Assembly (NCBI GenBank): GCA_003342895.1
Contig: PTFA01000042.1
Coordinates: 3,475,423-3,539,422 of the forward strand
DNA length: 64,000 bases
Direction: 5' to 3'
Source of the DNA: Casuarius casuarius
Lineage: Eukaryota > Chordata > Aves > Casuariiformes > Casuariidae
Shown here: positions 53,137 through 64,000 of the stretch, piece after piece
Layout of the letters: each line of letters begins with the position of its first letter
Numbering within the stretch: the stretch's first letter is position 1
Program-made: the position numbers and the translations under genes
Notes under the pieces: generated by a model
Told to the model about the DNA's origin: nothing
Databases searched by the model: none
The model's input: only the letters and a program-made list of their open reading frames with translations

Positions 53137-54240
53137 CTAAGAGTAAAACATATGTATGTTTTTCAGACTGAAAATGTTACCCAAAAAAATCAAAAATACT
53201 AACAGTATTACGAATCTGCATGACGCACAAAAACAAACAAGCAAGCTTATACACAGGCAGAGCCAATACAGGGACACTGAATTTTGCCAGTTTTGCCATT
53301 TGGTTTGTTAAACAGCAGAAGTAATTTTAAAGATTAGATCGGAAATATTTTTAAAGACTGAGTCATTAAAAAAAGAAAAAAACCAAAGCATACTTACTAG
53401 CATTACAGAATACTAAATTGGCAGAACTACTTTTAAGATTTGTTTTTATGATGTTTGATGTGTTTAAAATAACTAATACAATTAATAGTATCACTGAACA
53501 AAACATCTCAGCTAGAGATACAAATTTAAGTTCACAGTTCCTTCTACACAAAAGTGCATCCTTCATGACTACAAATGTCAATCTATGAGACTGAATACAA
53601 CCAAAATAGTTTTTAAGACCACTACTCAGGAAAGGTCATGCAGCAAACAGTACCGGCCACAAGAGTTGATTTTCATTCTGTCCTGAGAGAAGCAAAGCAA
53701 CACCTAAACTGAGTGTTGGAAAGAAAAGTGGGAGTACAAGCACTTCTTTCCCAAAGATCAAGGCCATAAAAGCTTCAAGTGAAAAATACAAAATCGCATG
53801 AAAGCATTATGATGCTCTGAAAGTAAACTCTATTTGCTTTTCTGTTTCTAAGACATGGCTTTCAACATACATTCTCAAAAGAATACTGATACAAACAGCA
53901 AAAGTAAATTACTAGAATTTTAAGAAGTACACACTGACTAATTTAATCTGTCAGAAGCATTAACTAAAAATGTAAAAGATTCAAGTTACTTATCTACATC
54001 AAAAATTATGTTCTCCAGGTAAGCAGAAAAGAATCATTACGAAAGTGACACACTTGGGTTTTTCCCTTCAGAGCAGGTTTGTTAAGCCCAAACTAAACAA
54101 CTCCATTGGCATGAAGAACAAATAGCAAGTTTAATTATAAAAGCCACAACAAGACAAAAAGAAAAGAGTTTTGAATGGCTGACATTTAATTAAAGACTAC
54201 AAACCTGTCTGCAGATTCACAGCTGGAAAGGAGTACTTAC
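53137..54240 (-). other. HLCS: HLCS intron (phase 0), 1.1 kb
   Basis: It lies between exons ending GCGNKT and beginning VVKWSD, with a GTAAGTACT donor and a TTACTCTTAG acceptor. It contains AT-rich unique sequence and an A-rich stretch around 53368-53383. I see nothing else in it. Confidence 0.85.
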
Positions 54241-54342
54241 TGTTTTATTTCCACAGCCCTTGTCCTCTATACGATACAAGATATAATTGTTCTCCTGTGA
54301 ATGTGTTTTTAGAGCCAATGAAGCATCACCTGTTTCCATGAC
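54241..54342 (-). CDS. HLCS: HLCS N-terminal extension exon
   Basis: This small 102-nt exon (34 codons, phase 0 at both ends) reads VMETGDASLALKTHSQENNY then ILYRIEDKGCGNKT. It has a TTTTTCTCAG acceptor and a GTAAGTACT donor. It joins in frame to SLDDLNRW..GCSKE upstream and VVKWSDYC downstream without a stop. It contains an in-frame ATG at its second codon that could serve as an internal start. The function of this N-terminal extension is not clear from the sequence. A duplicated intronic segment begins right at its acceptor. Identification rests on splice sites, phase and position rather than a domain. Confidence 0.85.
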
Positions 54343-54345
54343 CTG

Positions 54346-54496
54346 AGAAAAACTTAGACTTCCTCATGTAACGTGTTCTAAATATAGGGAAACACAGTGC
54401 AATTTCCATATAGCAACTCCAATGCTTTGATGCCATCATCACTAAACTATTTTCATGAAGTTCAGCTGCTTATCACTACACACAAGATACAACACA
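54346..54496 (-). repeat. Direct repeat copy A, abutting an HLCS exon
   Basis: This segment shares about 88 percent identity over its best 100 bases with 55228-55369, including GTGTTCTAAATATAGGG and GCAACTCCAATGCTTTGATG. Differences are nearly all transitions. Copy A reaches the splice acceptor of the exon at 54241-54342. Confidence 0.85.
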
Positions 54497-55227
54497 ATGA
54501 TTAAATACAATGATTAAATACAGTAATAAAAGCACATATTTTGAGTATATAAAATGAGGGTGAGCTCTTGGACATTTTACTTGTTCATAAGAAAATCAGC
54601 TAAATTTACCTTTTAATCTACTGCAGTAAATAGCATATGTAATATCCAAAAATCTATTTCCTTTGAATAAGTTCAAAGAAACTCAGATTTCACACAACCC
54701 TAATGGCCACATCTACTCTCTAAGTCATTAGCAAAAACAGTCTCTGATTAGTAGAGCCCAGATGAGAGCATCCAATCCCTACTCATACTGGTGGCCTAAC
54801 TGGATACCTAACAACAAAACTGGCTAGGTACCTTCCAATTCAACACCTATTCCTATCCTTCACAATCAAACTTATTTCAAAAAGATAAAAAGAGAGCAGC
54901 ATGTGGGCAGTATCTTGGCATTTGCCACAAGGTCAGCTGTATGCTTTAACTTAGGGGCTAAACTCCCAACTCTGTAACACAAGAGGAAGTGCTAGCTTCA
55001 AACCAGCCATACCAGAACAGACAATTGGTGAAAGCCAGGACTCAAATTTAGGTTGGACATATCACTCAGGTCCTGGCCTCACATAATGACCACTCACTGG
55101 TGAGAGCAAAAACAGTGAGTTTCTAATTCCGGCACGTGAAAGGTCATCTCCATGGCATGGTGCCACAACCAAATACCAGCTCTGAAGTTACAGCATACAT
55201 TTCTGCTCACACTGGTACTTACCAGTT

Positions 55228-55369
55228 CTGAAGCAGGACAGAATCTCCCCACATAATGTGTTCTAAATATAGGGAGACACAGCACAATTTCCATGGAGCA
55301 ACTCCAATGCTTTGATGCCATCACCACCAAACTACTCTCATGAAGTTCACACAACACACAACATACAAC
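55228..55369 (-). repeat. Direct repeat copy B
   Basis: Second copy of the segment at 54346-54496, in the same orientation and about 887 bases away. Where copy A runs into an exon, the minus strand of copy B reads CTGCTTCAG, five bases, then GTAAGTACC. That is an acceptor-like and a donor-like signal with almost nothing between them. Confidence 0.85.
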
Positions 55370-58300
55370 TATCTTCTGGAAGACAGCTGTACCAGACCCC
55401 TATAGATCTGTGTTACAGTAGTGGAGCATCAGCCAGGCAAACACAGCTACTGTCACTGTGGAAGTCTGTGACCCATGTCAGCCAAAATGACCTTAGCTGA
55501 CTTGAGATGTCCTGGACAGCACCACTGCTTTCCTGAGGGAAAAAACTCCCACCTGTGTTTGGACTACTGATACAACACCCACAGCTGGAATGGAAAGTCC
55601 ACAGTTGGAATAATAAGGTATAATACTCTGAGGGCCTGCTGCATACAGTTGGCAATTAATGATCGCAAGTAGCAGACATGGCAATTACATTTATGATACA
55701 AGATTCTGGCTTCTTCCTCTTACCCTAACCTGCCCATCTATTCCCACAGCAGTGTATTGACGTTCACAACATAAGGGACTGAAATAGAGTGTTAGTAATG
55801 ACATTCTACTCTGATGGTGTTGTGTTTCTGAGGATAGAACCAAAACCAAATACATCTTCACTCTCAAATCTTACCAGCTGCATGTAANACACGTGCTCTG
55901 GCAGCTCTAGTTTCACTGATGTTGCTTATGGAGGAGTCAAAAATGCCTCCTTATGGGCCAAAAAAAACTTGTTCTGTTCCCCTTTCCCTCCATTCTTTTG
56001 TCATATGGGGGCAACCAAAGTGAAGCAAAGAAAAGCCTCAATGCAGATATAGGGAAGAGGACAGCCATTCCCCTCTCCTCTAACACTCAGAGGACATCTA
56101 GGCTATGACATACGCAACACTTGGCCACAACCTGCATGGGGCTCCCCCACATCAGTTTGTATCAGACCAGGAGCACTTCTTGTAAGCCCCATAATACATA
56201 CCTGCACACACACAACCATTCCTGAGCAGCATTTTTCCAACCACTATGCTGTTGCCATGTCTCTGTGCCCAGAAGTCCAGAGGACAACCATTCTTAGAGC
56301 ATGCTGATAACATCTTTATGAGGACCTTTATTTCTTCTTCTCCACAGCATGTCCCTTGATTCAAGCCTTCTACACTCCCCTCTGTTTTCCCTGGCATATG
56401 ACTTTGGGCTACTCTCTCTGGTGGAAGGTAATGGACTTGTTCCATATTTAGATATACTCTCTTATCCAGCAAACAGGCACAGGCAGGTAACACCTGTGTC
56501 TCACCTGAAAACTGCAGAGAGGAAATATTGGTGCTCTGAGCTTTTATTTAATGGCACCAAATAAAACATTTAAGCTATTAAGTAAAATGTAGTTGTTGCT
56601 GTCTAGTGCAAAGCGAATACACAAAAAAAGCCTCACAAAATAAGGCTATTGCCAAGACATAGGGCCTGGAATCCATCTCATGCAACACCCCAAGGACCAT
56701 CTGCTTCACAACAGAACCAAAATCCTGAATATTTCCAAAGAGCCCAAGCTTTCCTACCAGAACTAGAGGCCTTCCTCAAAATTCTGTCAGAATACAGAAT
56801 GAAAGGCCAGCAGTTAGTAAGAGATAAGAAATTACTTACAGTCTTGTTTTCTGGGACCAGCTCGGTTTCAAAGAAAGTGATCACAATCACCAATAGCTCT
56901 ACAAAGAATAGCTCTTCTACCTAGAAATCATCTTAGGTCACAAGAGCTGTCTGTTTCTACGCTGGCTATGCTGACATCTGGCTGCCAGAGTTAGCTGAGA
57001 ATTAAAGGCATTTCTCTAGAAGATACACGTACACAGAAAAAACAATGAACAAAAAAATAGCAGTCCTTTTCTTCTTCAATTTGGTCTTTAGTCTGGACTA
57101 TTGCCTTTGAGCTTGATAAATCAAATTCATTATCAATGTCTGCAGAAGAATGCAGGCACTTCCCATTCTAAAGGAAACCCAAACAAAGCCAAAAAGACAG
57201 GTAAAACTCTACTAAATAACAAAATCCGAAGAACAGCAAACCAGAGCTCCAATGCACATGTTGCTCCTGTGGACCTCTCTGCTGCCAGAAAACCTCCCTT
57301 AGCCTTCTGCCCGAGTTGGCTCAGCACTCCCCAGGTGCACCCTGAGACAATGTAGAGAGCACAACAACAGGTATCCTATCTAGTTCTATCTCCCAGAAGC
57401 GGGGCCCACCTGGATGGATTCCACAGTCTTATGTCAAAGGCAACAAAAGCATCTACAAACCAGCTAGTGTGGACACTTCCTGGGTGCTCCAAGGAAATAT
57501 GATGCCAACTAGGTCCAGGGTCAGAAGACTTAAGTAAAAAAAGATCTCAAGGCTCTCAGCAGACTCCCAGTGCCTCCAGTCCTCACAAGCCTTCTGATCT
57601 TTGTGGAGACAATGAATTTGCATGATGCAACACTTTGAATTGACATCCCTCCTCTAGAGAAGAAAGACCACATTCCAAAAACACCCTCCAGTTCTTGAGC
57701 CAGAGGCCTATGTGGAAGGTGAAGGTACGAAAATTAGATTACAGATATAAATCTGGAATTGCGCCCATTCCAAATCTGTCCTTCTGAACCTACCCTCAAA
57801 ATTAGGCAAGTCTATTTACCAGCTGCTCTGCTTCTCAGGCAACGTTCGTTGTGCTCCAGCAGAAGACTCCTGGTTCATCTCTCAGAACAGGTTGCCTGAA
57901 AAACGCAGGTTCCTCACCAAGGGGAGCTGAAAGGCTGCAACCACTTGCAGATGTGACAGGCTTTCCTTACTCCAGAGGGGAGCTAGAAACCCAGTGCCAA
58001 AAAGCAAGGATGACAGATGGCCCTGTGGAATGCTAAGCAGTGATCCTGCAGGAAGATACCTTATCAGCCTCCTCCAGATGGTGATCCTAACCTGTGGCAC
58101 GGCCTGTTTAATGAAGGGCTCTGTCGATTTTATGGTACCCCAGTGACCAGGCCAGATATTTTACTGCTGCATGCCCAGACGTATCTTAGTATGTATTCCC
58201 ATTTCTCCTCCTTCTGCTAGGAAATGAGGTGCATCCTGTCTTCTCTGCTAAGGACAGCATACCGTGCAGACAACAACTGACTGCCTTAGGAAGGATTTCA

Positions 58301-58458
58301 AGGAAACTGTACCACGTGCAGTATTTTTCCTCCCTCCAAAGTTTTATCTTTTGCTTTGTGTTACAACTTTTCTCTCCCTTCATACTTGTATCCAAGCTGA
58401 GCACCTAGGCAGCAAACACTCCTCATATGAGGGAACAGTTGTATGAAGAGCAAAGACC

Positions 58459-58488
58459 GGGGGGAGGGAGGGGGAATGAGGGGGAGGG
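58459..58488 (+). other. G-quadruplex-type G-rich tract
   Basis: G runs of 6, 3, 5, 5 and 3 lie at 58459-58464, 58466-58468, 58470-58474, 58480-58484 and 58486-58488. Loops are 1, 1, 5 and 1 bases. Five runs with mostly single-base loops make this the strongest quadruplex pattern in the window. It is on the HLCS template strand. Confidence 0.8.
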
Positions 58489-59510
58489 AGAGATTATCTC
58501 AAGTTCATAGTAGGTTTTGATAGGGTCTGGACACTGCTGTTTATGCATGATCTGTTTAGAGATGTTATATATTCAATAATTCGAAGTTCTATAATATCAT
58601 CTTTTAAATCCATGTCTTTGCGCTTTTGGTATACTAATGGAAAAGGCACTTTTTAGTTTAAGTATCTAAGAGACATATTTTGAAAGCATACCTGCCATAA
58701 CATTTCCGGTACTAGTTTGATTTATATCCTTGGATGCCTCAAAACTTTAACTGTTATGCATTAAAAGTCAAACAATTTATAAAATTCTAAACAAGAAGTA
58801 TTGCTATTCTCCCACCTAATTTTACTGAAAAGTAAAGAGAGATTAAAAGCTTGATTTTGGTCTTACTTCTACAGACTTTGACAAAAATTATCCAAAATGT
58901 AATTCCAAACTTGTACTTATAAATCATGAAGAAAGGAAGTTTCCAAGAGAGGTTTTTACTTCAATTACAACTTTCCACAATGGCAGAATTGGAGGCTTGG
59001 AGAGTACTTTGGAAAGCATCACGTATACTTGCTTTGTATATCCTTACTGAGGCATTTGCTTTAGCCACTGTCAGACAGGATACCGAGATAAATGGACTTC
59101 TGATCTGACTTAGAATGGCAGCACTCGTGCTCCGTTTTTCCTCTTCAGCACATCTAACCACACATGCCTCACCCAAGGTCACAGTGGAATTCTGCCATTT
59201 CTGTCCATGGCCAGAGAAGTGCACTACTACTAATAAAAGACCTCAATAAAATGGCTATGACTTTATCTGAAGCATAATATAAAACCATTAGTTGTAACAG
59301 TGATCAAGTTGATTTTAATAATTACATTAGTCTTGATAGTACCATACAGTTTGCATTCTTATTCCTAGTAGCAATTATAAATATACCTAATCTATTTACC
59401 ATCGACATTTTTCCTTCAAGCTTTTTTTTTTTTTTTTTTAATAAATGAGTTATATCTACTAAATGACTTACCAGTACTACTTTCTATGCAAGAAAAACTG
59501 AGCTGCTTAC

Positions 59511-59663
59511 CTCTTTTGAACAGCCAGGTATTTTCTGCAAGTTATCTGTTTGATCTGAAATGCTTTCTGTCACAAAAGCTATACGTTCTGCTTCAAGTAA
59601 CTTATCAGGATATATAAAAGGAGAAATGAGAAGTAGACTCCATCTGTTTAAATCATCGAGAGA
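59511..59663 (-). CDS. HLCS: HLCS N-terminal extension exon
   Basis: This 153-nt exon (51 codons, phase 0 at both ends) begins SLDDLNRWSLLLISPFIYPD after a CTTCTTTCAG acceptor and ends NLQKIPGCSKE at a GTAAGCAGC donor. It is open throughout and continues in frame from the partial exon at 63952-64000 and into VMETGD at 54342. The exon has no methionine, so it cannot start a protein itself and must be fed by an upstream start or lie in a leader. No domain is recognised; assignment to HLCS rests on splice quality, phase continuity and order. Confidence 0.85.
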
Positions 59664-61643
59664 CTGAAAGAAGCAAGAAAGAAAAAAACTATATAGAAAG
59701 TCTGATTTAATAATTCATGTTCAAATCATTCCCAGCTTAACTTCAAAGCTGACCCTTCAACCTTAAATGAATAGTCTCTTCCACTTCACACTTCCCATGA
59801 GGTAAAAAGGGGTAAGTGTCTAGACCATTAACGAACGCGTCAAAAGTAAAATTAAAAACGACAACCTGAGTTTCCCTGACAATTCCTGACACCAGCTTTA
59901 CCACAGAAGTGCACAACTGAGTGGGCCACTGAAAGCCACTGTGCCACGGGCACTGTGCGCTTTTCTGGGCCATTTTAACATTGGACTGTGCCATTGGCAG
60001 CATCTCTCATTCAGTCCAATCTTCCTCTCCCATTCACTGCAGTCTACCCTGCCTCCTCCTTCCTTTCCCCCTCTTTCCTCTCATTACACAAACCAGTGCC
60101 CCTGTTGCTTCTCTCTTTATCCCTGGCAGCTGAAGGGCACCGTCTGCTCCTTGGCAGGGACTAAGAAAGCAGTCACAACACACCTGGCCAGTCAATACAG
60201 CCCACCTCTAACTGGCTAGCAGTTAGAATGGGTTTTCAATCTAGCTGGATAGCAAGCTTTTAAGAAACATATAGCCCCAGGTTAAATAATATATACTGTC
60301 TCTAAACCTGCCTGCCTTGCACTTTGCAAGTCACAAGTGACCCAAGGGCCATATATTATACATGTCTAATTTTCAGGATATCTAATTTACCTAACTTGCA
60401 AAGTTTCAGGACTTTTTTGCAAAGCCAGTTACATAAAGATATTTTGTGGCCTCAGGATTAATTTATAATCTTTAAAAAAAAAAGTCTGAAATAGAGAGGG
60501 TACATTATTTTAGAATAACATATGCATGTCCTCATGTGTTAGAGCCTAAATTATTCATTCAGTATGCAACTCTGAGCTTAGAGTTAAAATAAAACAAATT
60601 ATTCAGAAAAATAAGTTTGTCCTTAAGGTAGTCTATCCAATCAGCCAGTCACTGGGTAAATGGTTTTCTTCATTAAATGATAAAAATTGTTTCCTCTCTG
60701 GTTCTCATCTAGGAGTAAATAAAGCTAAATAGCTGGTATCAGCAGACCAAAGAACAGGTTTAATGTTCTTCTAAAAGAATTTCTAAATATATAATCTGTT
60801 TCCATACCATACTGCATTAGATTTTATCCAGATACTGCATGGAACTTAATTTTTCTGCCATACTTTAAAAGTGGCAAACATGAGAAGAAACAGATTTTTT
60901 TCATACTACTATACTAGAGACAAGTCAAATCAACGCATGCTTTGTCAGCCTTCAGAAGTTTTCTGCAGAGAGAATTTCCCTATTACACACCAAGTGCGCG
61001 CACACTTGTCCATATCTAAATGGAAACAGCACAATATTATGTCTTGCTTACATAAGCAAAATTAAAAGGGATGTAATGGAGTAGCTTGCCAATCCAACCA
61101 ACTTTACTGAGCACAGAAGCTGTGACAGAGCAAACAGCTATTTTCCATAGCAAGTCAACTCAGCTGAACTCATGAATTATCTTAAGCACCCAATTTGAAG
61201 AAAGGTCAAACAAAACCTGTTGAGGTCTCCATTTATGACTTGCTGGTATCTTATCTTAAGGAAGTTACTGATCACAGTCCAGATGCAGTTACACCTACTC
61301 CAAAAGCAAAGTAGCTTAACTAACTTCCAAGAAGCTGGAAAAGTATGATAACTTATTTTCTTTTCATAATGTTCATGGATGAAGCAGCAAGAGAGTTCTG
61401 CACTGAGGCTATCTCTAACTAATGCAGTTAGGACAGAGCCTTCATACTGTCACACTACTGAGTATCAAGGTTTTAAAAAAAAAAAACAAAAAACGCTTGA
61501 GCATACTTAAGTTAAATAGGTGTCTTTGGAAAGTGTTTGGATAAATAAATGAACCTGCAAGAAAAAAAAAGTACAATTTGATCAGCTAACACAGATGCTC
61601 TTCACCACATGGACTGAAATTTACTGGGATGCTAGGTGCCAGG

Positions 61644-62382
61644 TGTTATGGAAATTAGGCTTGTCGGCCACCATAACAGGGCCCGACCCTAGGTTCCCGC
61701 AGAAAAGTTCAGAGCCAAATCAAAGCAAATTAAATAATTAAATTTTAGTTACATGCATGCAGTGATTACAGCTCCAGCTGGGTGCCTCCAAAGAGGGACC
61801 CCAACAAAAAAAAAAATCCTAGGCAATTATAGTTTTTTCAACTTAGGTTTCCCACCCCTCAAGCGGTAGTTAGACCAATAGCAATTTTTAGGTCTGGGGT
61901 CTCCTGCTCCTCATTGGATCTCANCGTTGTTCCTAGGTAAGCTGTTTTTCTCCTTATCTTTATTTTTTGCGGTCTCTGCTGACNGTTGTACCTTTATTTT
62001 TGTTGGGTCCTACTGTTTTCTCTCAAGGTCCTGAGGAGGAAGAGGAGGTGATTCTAAATCATAACAATTATCACTGCCCCAGCAGTGAGCTAAGGCTTTG
62101 CCCCTCAAGGTCCTAATGCCCTGCACTGGTCTTATTTCAAAGCCTTGACGTCCTCCCTTTCAGAGTGTGAGACACAGGAATGCAGACTGCTTGTAACTTC
62201 CTTATCTTCCCAGCTGGAACCAGCTCTGAGGCCCTTTTCTTACTGGACTAAGTAAAAGTTCATTATTTTATCTAAGTGCGGCCTAAGGATTCAGCAAATT
62301 TAGCTACTCATGCTAAGCAAGTTTTATAGAAGTTGTGCTAAGCGGCTACCTCTAGACAGTTTCAGTTTGCTATTCCTTAACA
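61644..62382. mobile_element. Solo endogenous-retrovirus-type LTR, 739 bp
   Basis: The element starts TGTTATGG and ends CCTTAACA, so its ends are TG..CA with a perfect 5-base terminal inverted repeat TGTTA/TAACA. It is flanked by the direct repeat CCAGG at 61639-61643 and 62383-62387, a 5-bp target-site duplication. There is no internal coding region, as expected after recombination between two LTRs. The 5-bp duplication suits ERVL-type or some class I elements; I cannot name the family. Orientation is unresolved: polyadenylation-like AATAAAG occurs twice on the minus strand mid-element, while ATTAAA variants occur on the plus strand. Unresolved bases lie at 61924 and 61984. Confidence 0.8.
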
Positions 62383-62872
62383 CCAGGTTAGGGAATATAG
62401 AGAGATGCAGTACAAATATATACAGATATATGCATAGAAATGCAATCCACTACCGACATGCAAGCCTTGTTCTGAGAATTTTACACTTGAATTGGTAGGC
62501 ATCTTTCACAGGAACTTATGAGAGTCAAATACAAACAATAACACTAAATACATATATTTAGGAAATAAAAACATTTTGAATGAAAGGCTTGTTTGTCATG
62601 TCATTTGACATGACTTTATGCCAAACTTCAAGCCACAATATGGTTCCCTAGGGGGTTTCCTAATTCCCATAAACACAACTAAACTGACAAGTTTATAAAG
62701 CCAGCCTGCATGAACAACATTGCAGACAGGAAAAAAAAGTGCTTAGTGGGCAAGGAAAGAGGAGCAGATACATTTTCAAAACAAGCAGAAGTGGAGCAAA
62801 GAACAGCACTGATCAGTTGCAGTATGATTTACGAAACAATAATCCAGAACAATTTACACAGAACTCCTCTGA

Positions 62873-62917
62873 ACACACACACACATATATATATGTGTGT
62901 ATATATATATATCACAC
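62873..62917. repeat. Compound AC/AT/GT microsatellite
   Basis: AC units (62873-62884) are followed by (AT)5, (GT)3, (AT)6 and CACAC. The AC and GT parts are complementary around the AT core, so the run can fold back on itself. Confidence 0.9.
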
Positions 62918-63951
62918 AGACATTTTTTAAAGAGCTGACTATAGCACATTCATATTCCAATAAAGTATTTAACTCTTCTGTTAGAGATTCTCATCTTTCT
63001 CATCTTTTTGAAGAAGTATGAAGTAATTCGCTCATTAGACAGCAAAAAAGACTATTTTATAAACCAATTCCATCACTATTTGTGGTCTAATTTTATTGCA
63101 CTGAAAAATGCCCTCTTTATCCATACAATTGACGAAAAGCTTTTCAGTTTTTTGAAGTGGCACCTTAGTCAACAATATGCTCCATAAATACATTTGTCAT
63201 GCTCACTTAAGTAAAATGGGCAACAACTGAAATAATTCCCACAAACACACATATAAATTTAAACACTATCAAAAAGGAGAGCTCAGGATAATTCTTCTCC
63301 ACACTCTGATTCCAGTATTTAGTGAACAGACAAATCCAACATTAATTTAAATCTCAGTTCAGAATATTTGTAGTGATTTGCAGGGGTAGAGCAACAGATA
63401 GAGGAGTCCTATTTCTAAACATGAACAGTTTGAAGCAAGCTTTCTTTAGCTTCACGTCTCACAAAGTAAAACCAAAAGTAAGTTTCAAGTGCAGCATTTT
63501 TCATTGTCACGGTCCATCATGGCCTCACCCCACCCTATCTCACCATGCACTTGCCAGAAAGTGGTTTTCAGAGCTTGTTTTTCATGTCATATTTCCCTCA
63601 GTTAAAGCAACATTTTTTTATTGAGAGAAGCATACAATTCTCCATACCTAAAAACCAAACTTGGACTCCACTACAGATTCAACTAAGTTTTAAATCTCTA
63701 ACACCAAAATTTGAATGCATAAATATGGCCTGCATTTTTAAGCTAAAGCTTAAAAGTATGTTAGCAGCAGAGAAATACTAGCAAGTTCCCCTAGCTTAAA
63801 ACTCCTATACACATAGCCATACTTAAAAAGCTGTGCTTTATATGCACATAATGAAAGCACTGCTCAGCCCATTACCTCCAAGCCAACAAACTATATTAGT
63901 TCTGACAGGAAATGTTAGTATAGCTGTAGGTATCTACGCGAGGGCAACTAC

Positions 63952-64000
63952 CTTAGTCTTATCTATGTCTTCTCCTTGACCACTACAGCTGTGACAGAGG
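63952..64000 (-). CDS. HLCS: HLCS upstream exon, cut by the window edge
   Basis: The last 49 nt of an exon give 16 codons, LCHSCSGQGEDIDKTK, ending at a GTAGTT donor (AAG before it). The frame is open and joins in phase 0 to SLDDLNRW at 59663. Its 5' part lies beyond the window, so neither its start nor any start codon can be seen. Evidence is limited to phase, donor and absence of stops in a short stretch, so it is less sure than the other exons. Confidence 0.65.

Larger units (their letters stand above)
54343..59510 (-). other. HLCS: HLCS intron (phase 0), 5.2 kb
   Basis: It lies between exons ending GCSKE and beginning VMETGD. It contains the duplicated ~140-bp segment, a G-rich tract at 58459-58488 and a T17-18 run near 59422-59439. 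Between 54700 and 58450 it is somewhat richer in GC than its neighbours and has many short frames on both strands. This part has the texture of old repeat sequence, but I could not assign a family. There is one unresolved base at 55888. Confidence 0.8.
59664..63951 (-). other. HLCS: HLCS intron (phase 0), 4.3 kb
   Basis: It lies between exons ending EDIDKTK and beginning SLDDLNRW. It contains the solo LTR at 61644-62382, a mixed AC/AT/GT microsatellite near 62873, a polypyrimidine stretch near 60045-60085 and AT-rich unique sequence. No exon was recognised; the frames at 62710-63021 and 63373-63624 have no domain. Confidence 0.75.

Noticed and set aside
56649..56924. 91-codon plus-strand frame with a glutamine/proline-rich start, considered as an exon or retroelement piece.
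   Set aside because: It cannot be joined to HLCS (wrong strand), and I recognise neither a retroelement protein nor a repeat consensus.
1..64000. Search for CRISPR arrays, tRNA or rRNA genes, and multi-gene defence or biosynthetic clusters.
   Set aside because: No regularly spaced repeats with unique spacers, no cloverleaf-like genes and no second protein-coding gene were seen. The window is one vertebrate gene with introns.

Overview
This window looks like vertebrate nuclear DNA, most probably from a bird; another sauropsid such as a crocodilian or turtle is possible. It is AT-rich and intron-dominated, repeat-poor, and carries decayed CR1-type LINE sequence and one solo endogenous-retrovirus LTR. 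I see no bacterial operons, CRISPR arrays, tRNA or rRNA genes.

The only gene I can support is HLCS (holocarboxylase synthetase, biotin-protein ligase), on the minus strand. Seven coding exons were placed by canonical splice sites, unbroken reading phase and resemblance to the known HLCS protein. In transcription order they are 64000-63952 (cut by the window edge), 59663-59511, 54342-54241, 53136-52974, 50188-49230, 46019-45837 and 13612-13341. Together they encode about 626 residues: an N-terminal extension, the region starting at the usual HLCS methionine, a low-complexity acidic/serine-rich linker, the BPL_N (glutamine-amidotransferase-like) domain, and the very start of the biotin/lipoate ligase catalytic domain. 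The rest of the catalytic domain, including the ATP/biotin-binding GRGGN loop and the C-terminus, is not in the window. It must lie beyond position 1, so 1-13340 reads as the near part of another long intron. The promoter and the first exon(s) lie beyond position 64000.

Region by region: 1-13340 is intronic, with a G-quadruplex-type tract at 10.7 kb. 13.6-45.8 kb is one 32-kb intron holding AT minisatellites, a perfect 35-bp-arm inverted repeat at 25.0 kb, a C-rich tract on the plus strand (G-rich in the pre-mRNA) at 22.65 kb, a small CpG-enriched patch at 24.0 kb, a CR1 tail at 42.4 kb and a broken CR1 reverse-transcriptase relic at 43.7-45.4 kb. 45.8-54.3 kb holds four exons. 54.3-59.5 kb is an intron with a duplicated ~140-bp segment that abuts an exon and a strong G-rich tract at 58.46 kb. 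59.5-64.0 kb holds two exons and a 739-bp solo LTR flanked by a 5-bp target-site duplication.

I found no convincing new multi-gene system. The more unusual items are structural: the 25-kb palindrome, the exon-abutting duplication with a vestigial splice-site pair, and three G-quadruplex-prone tracts. Most other open reading frames in the window are short chance frames in non-coding DNA.
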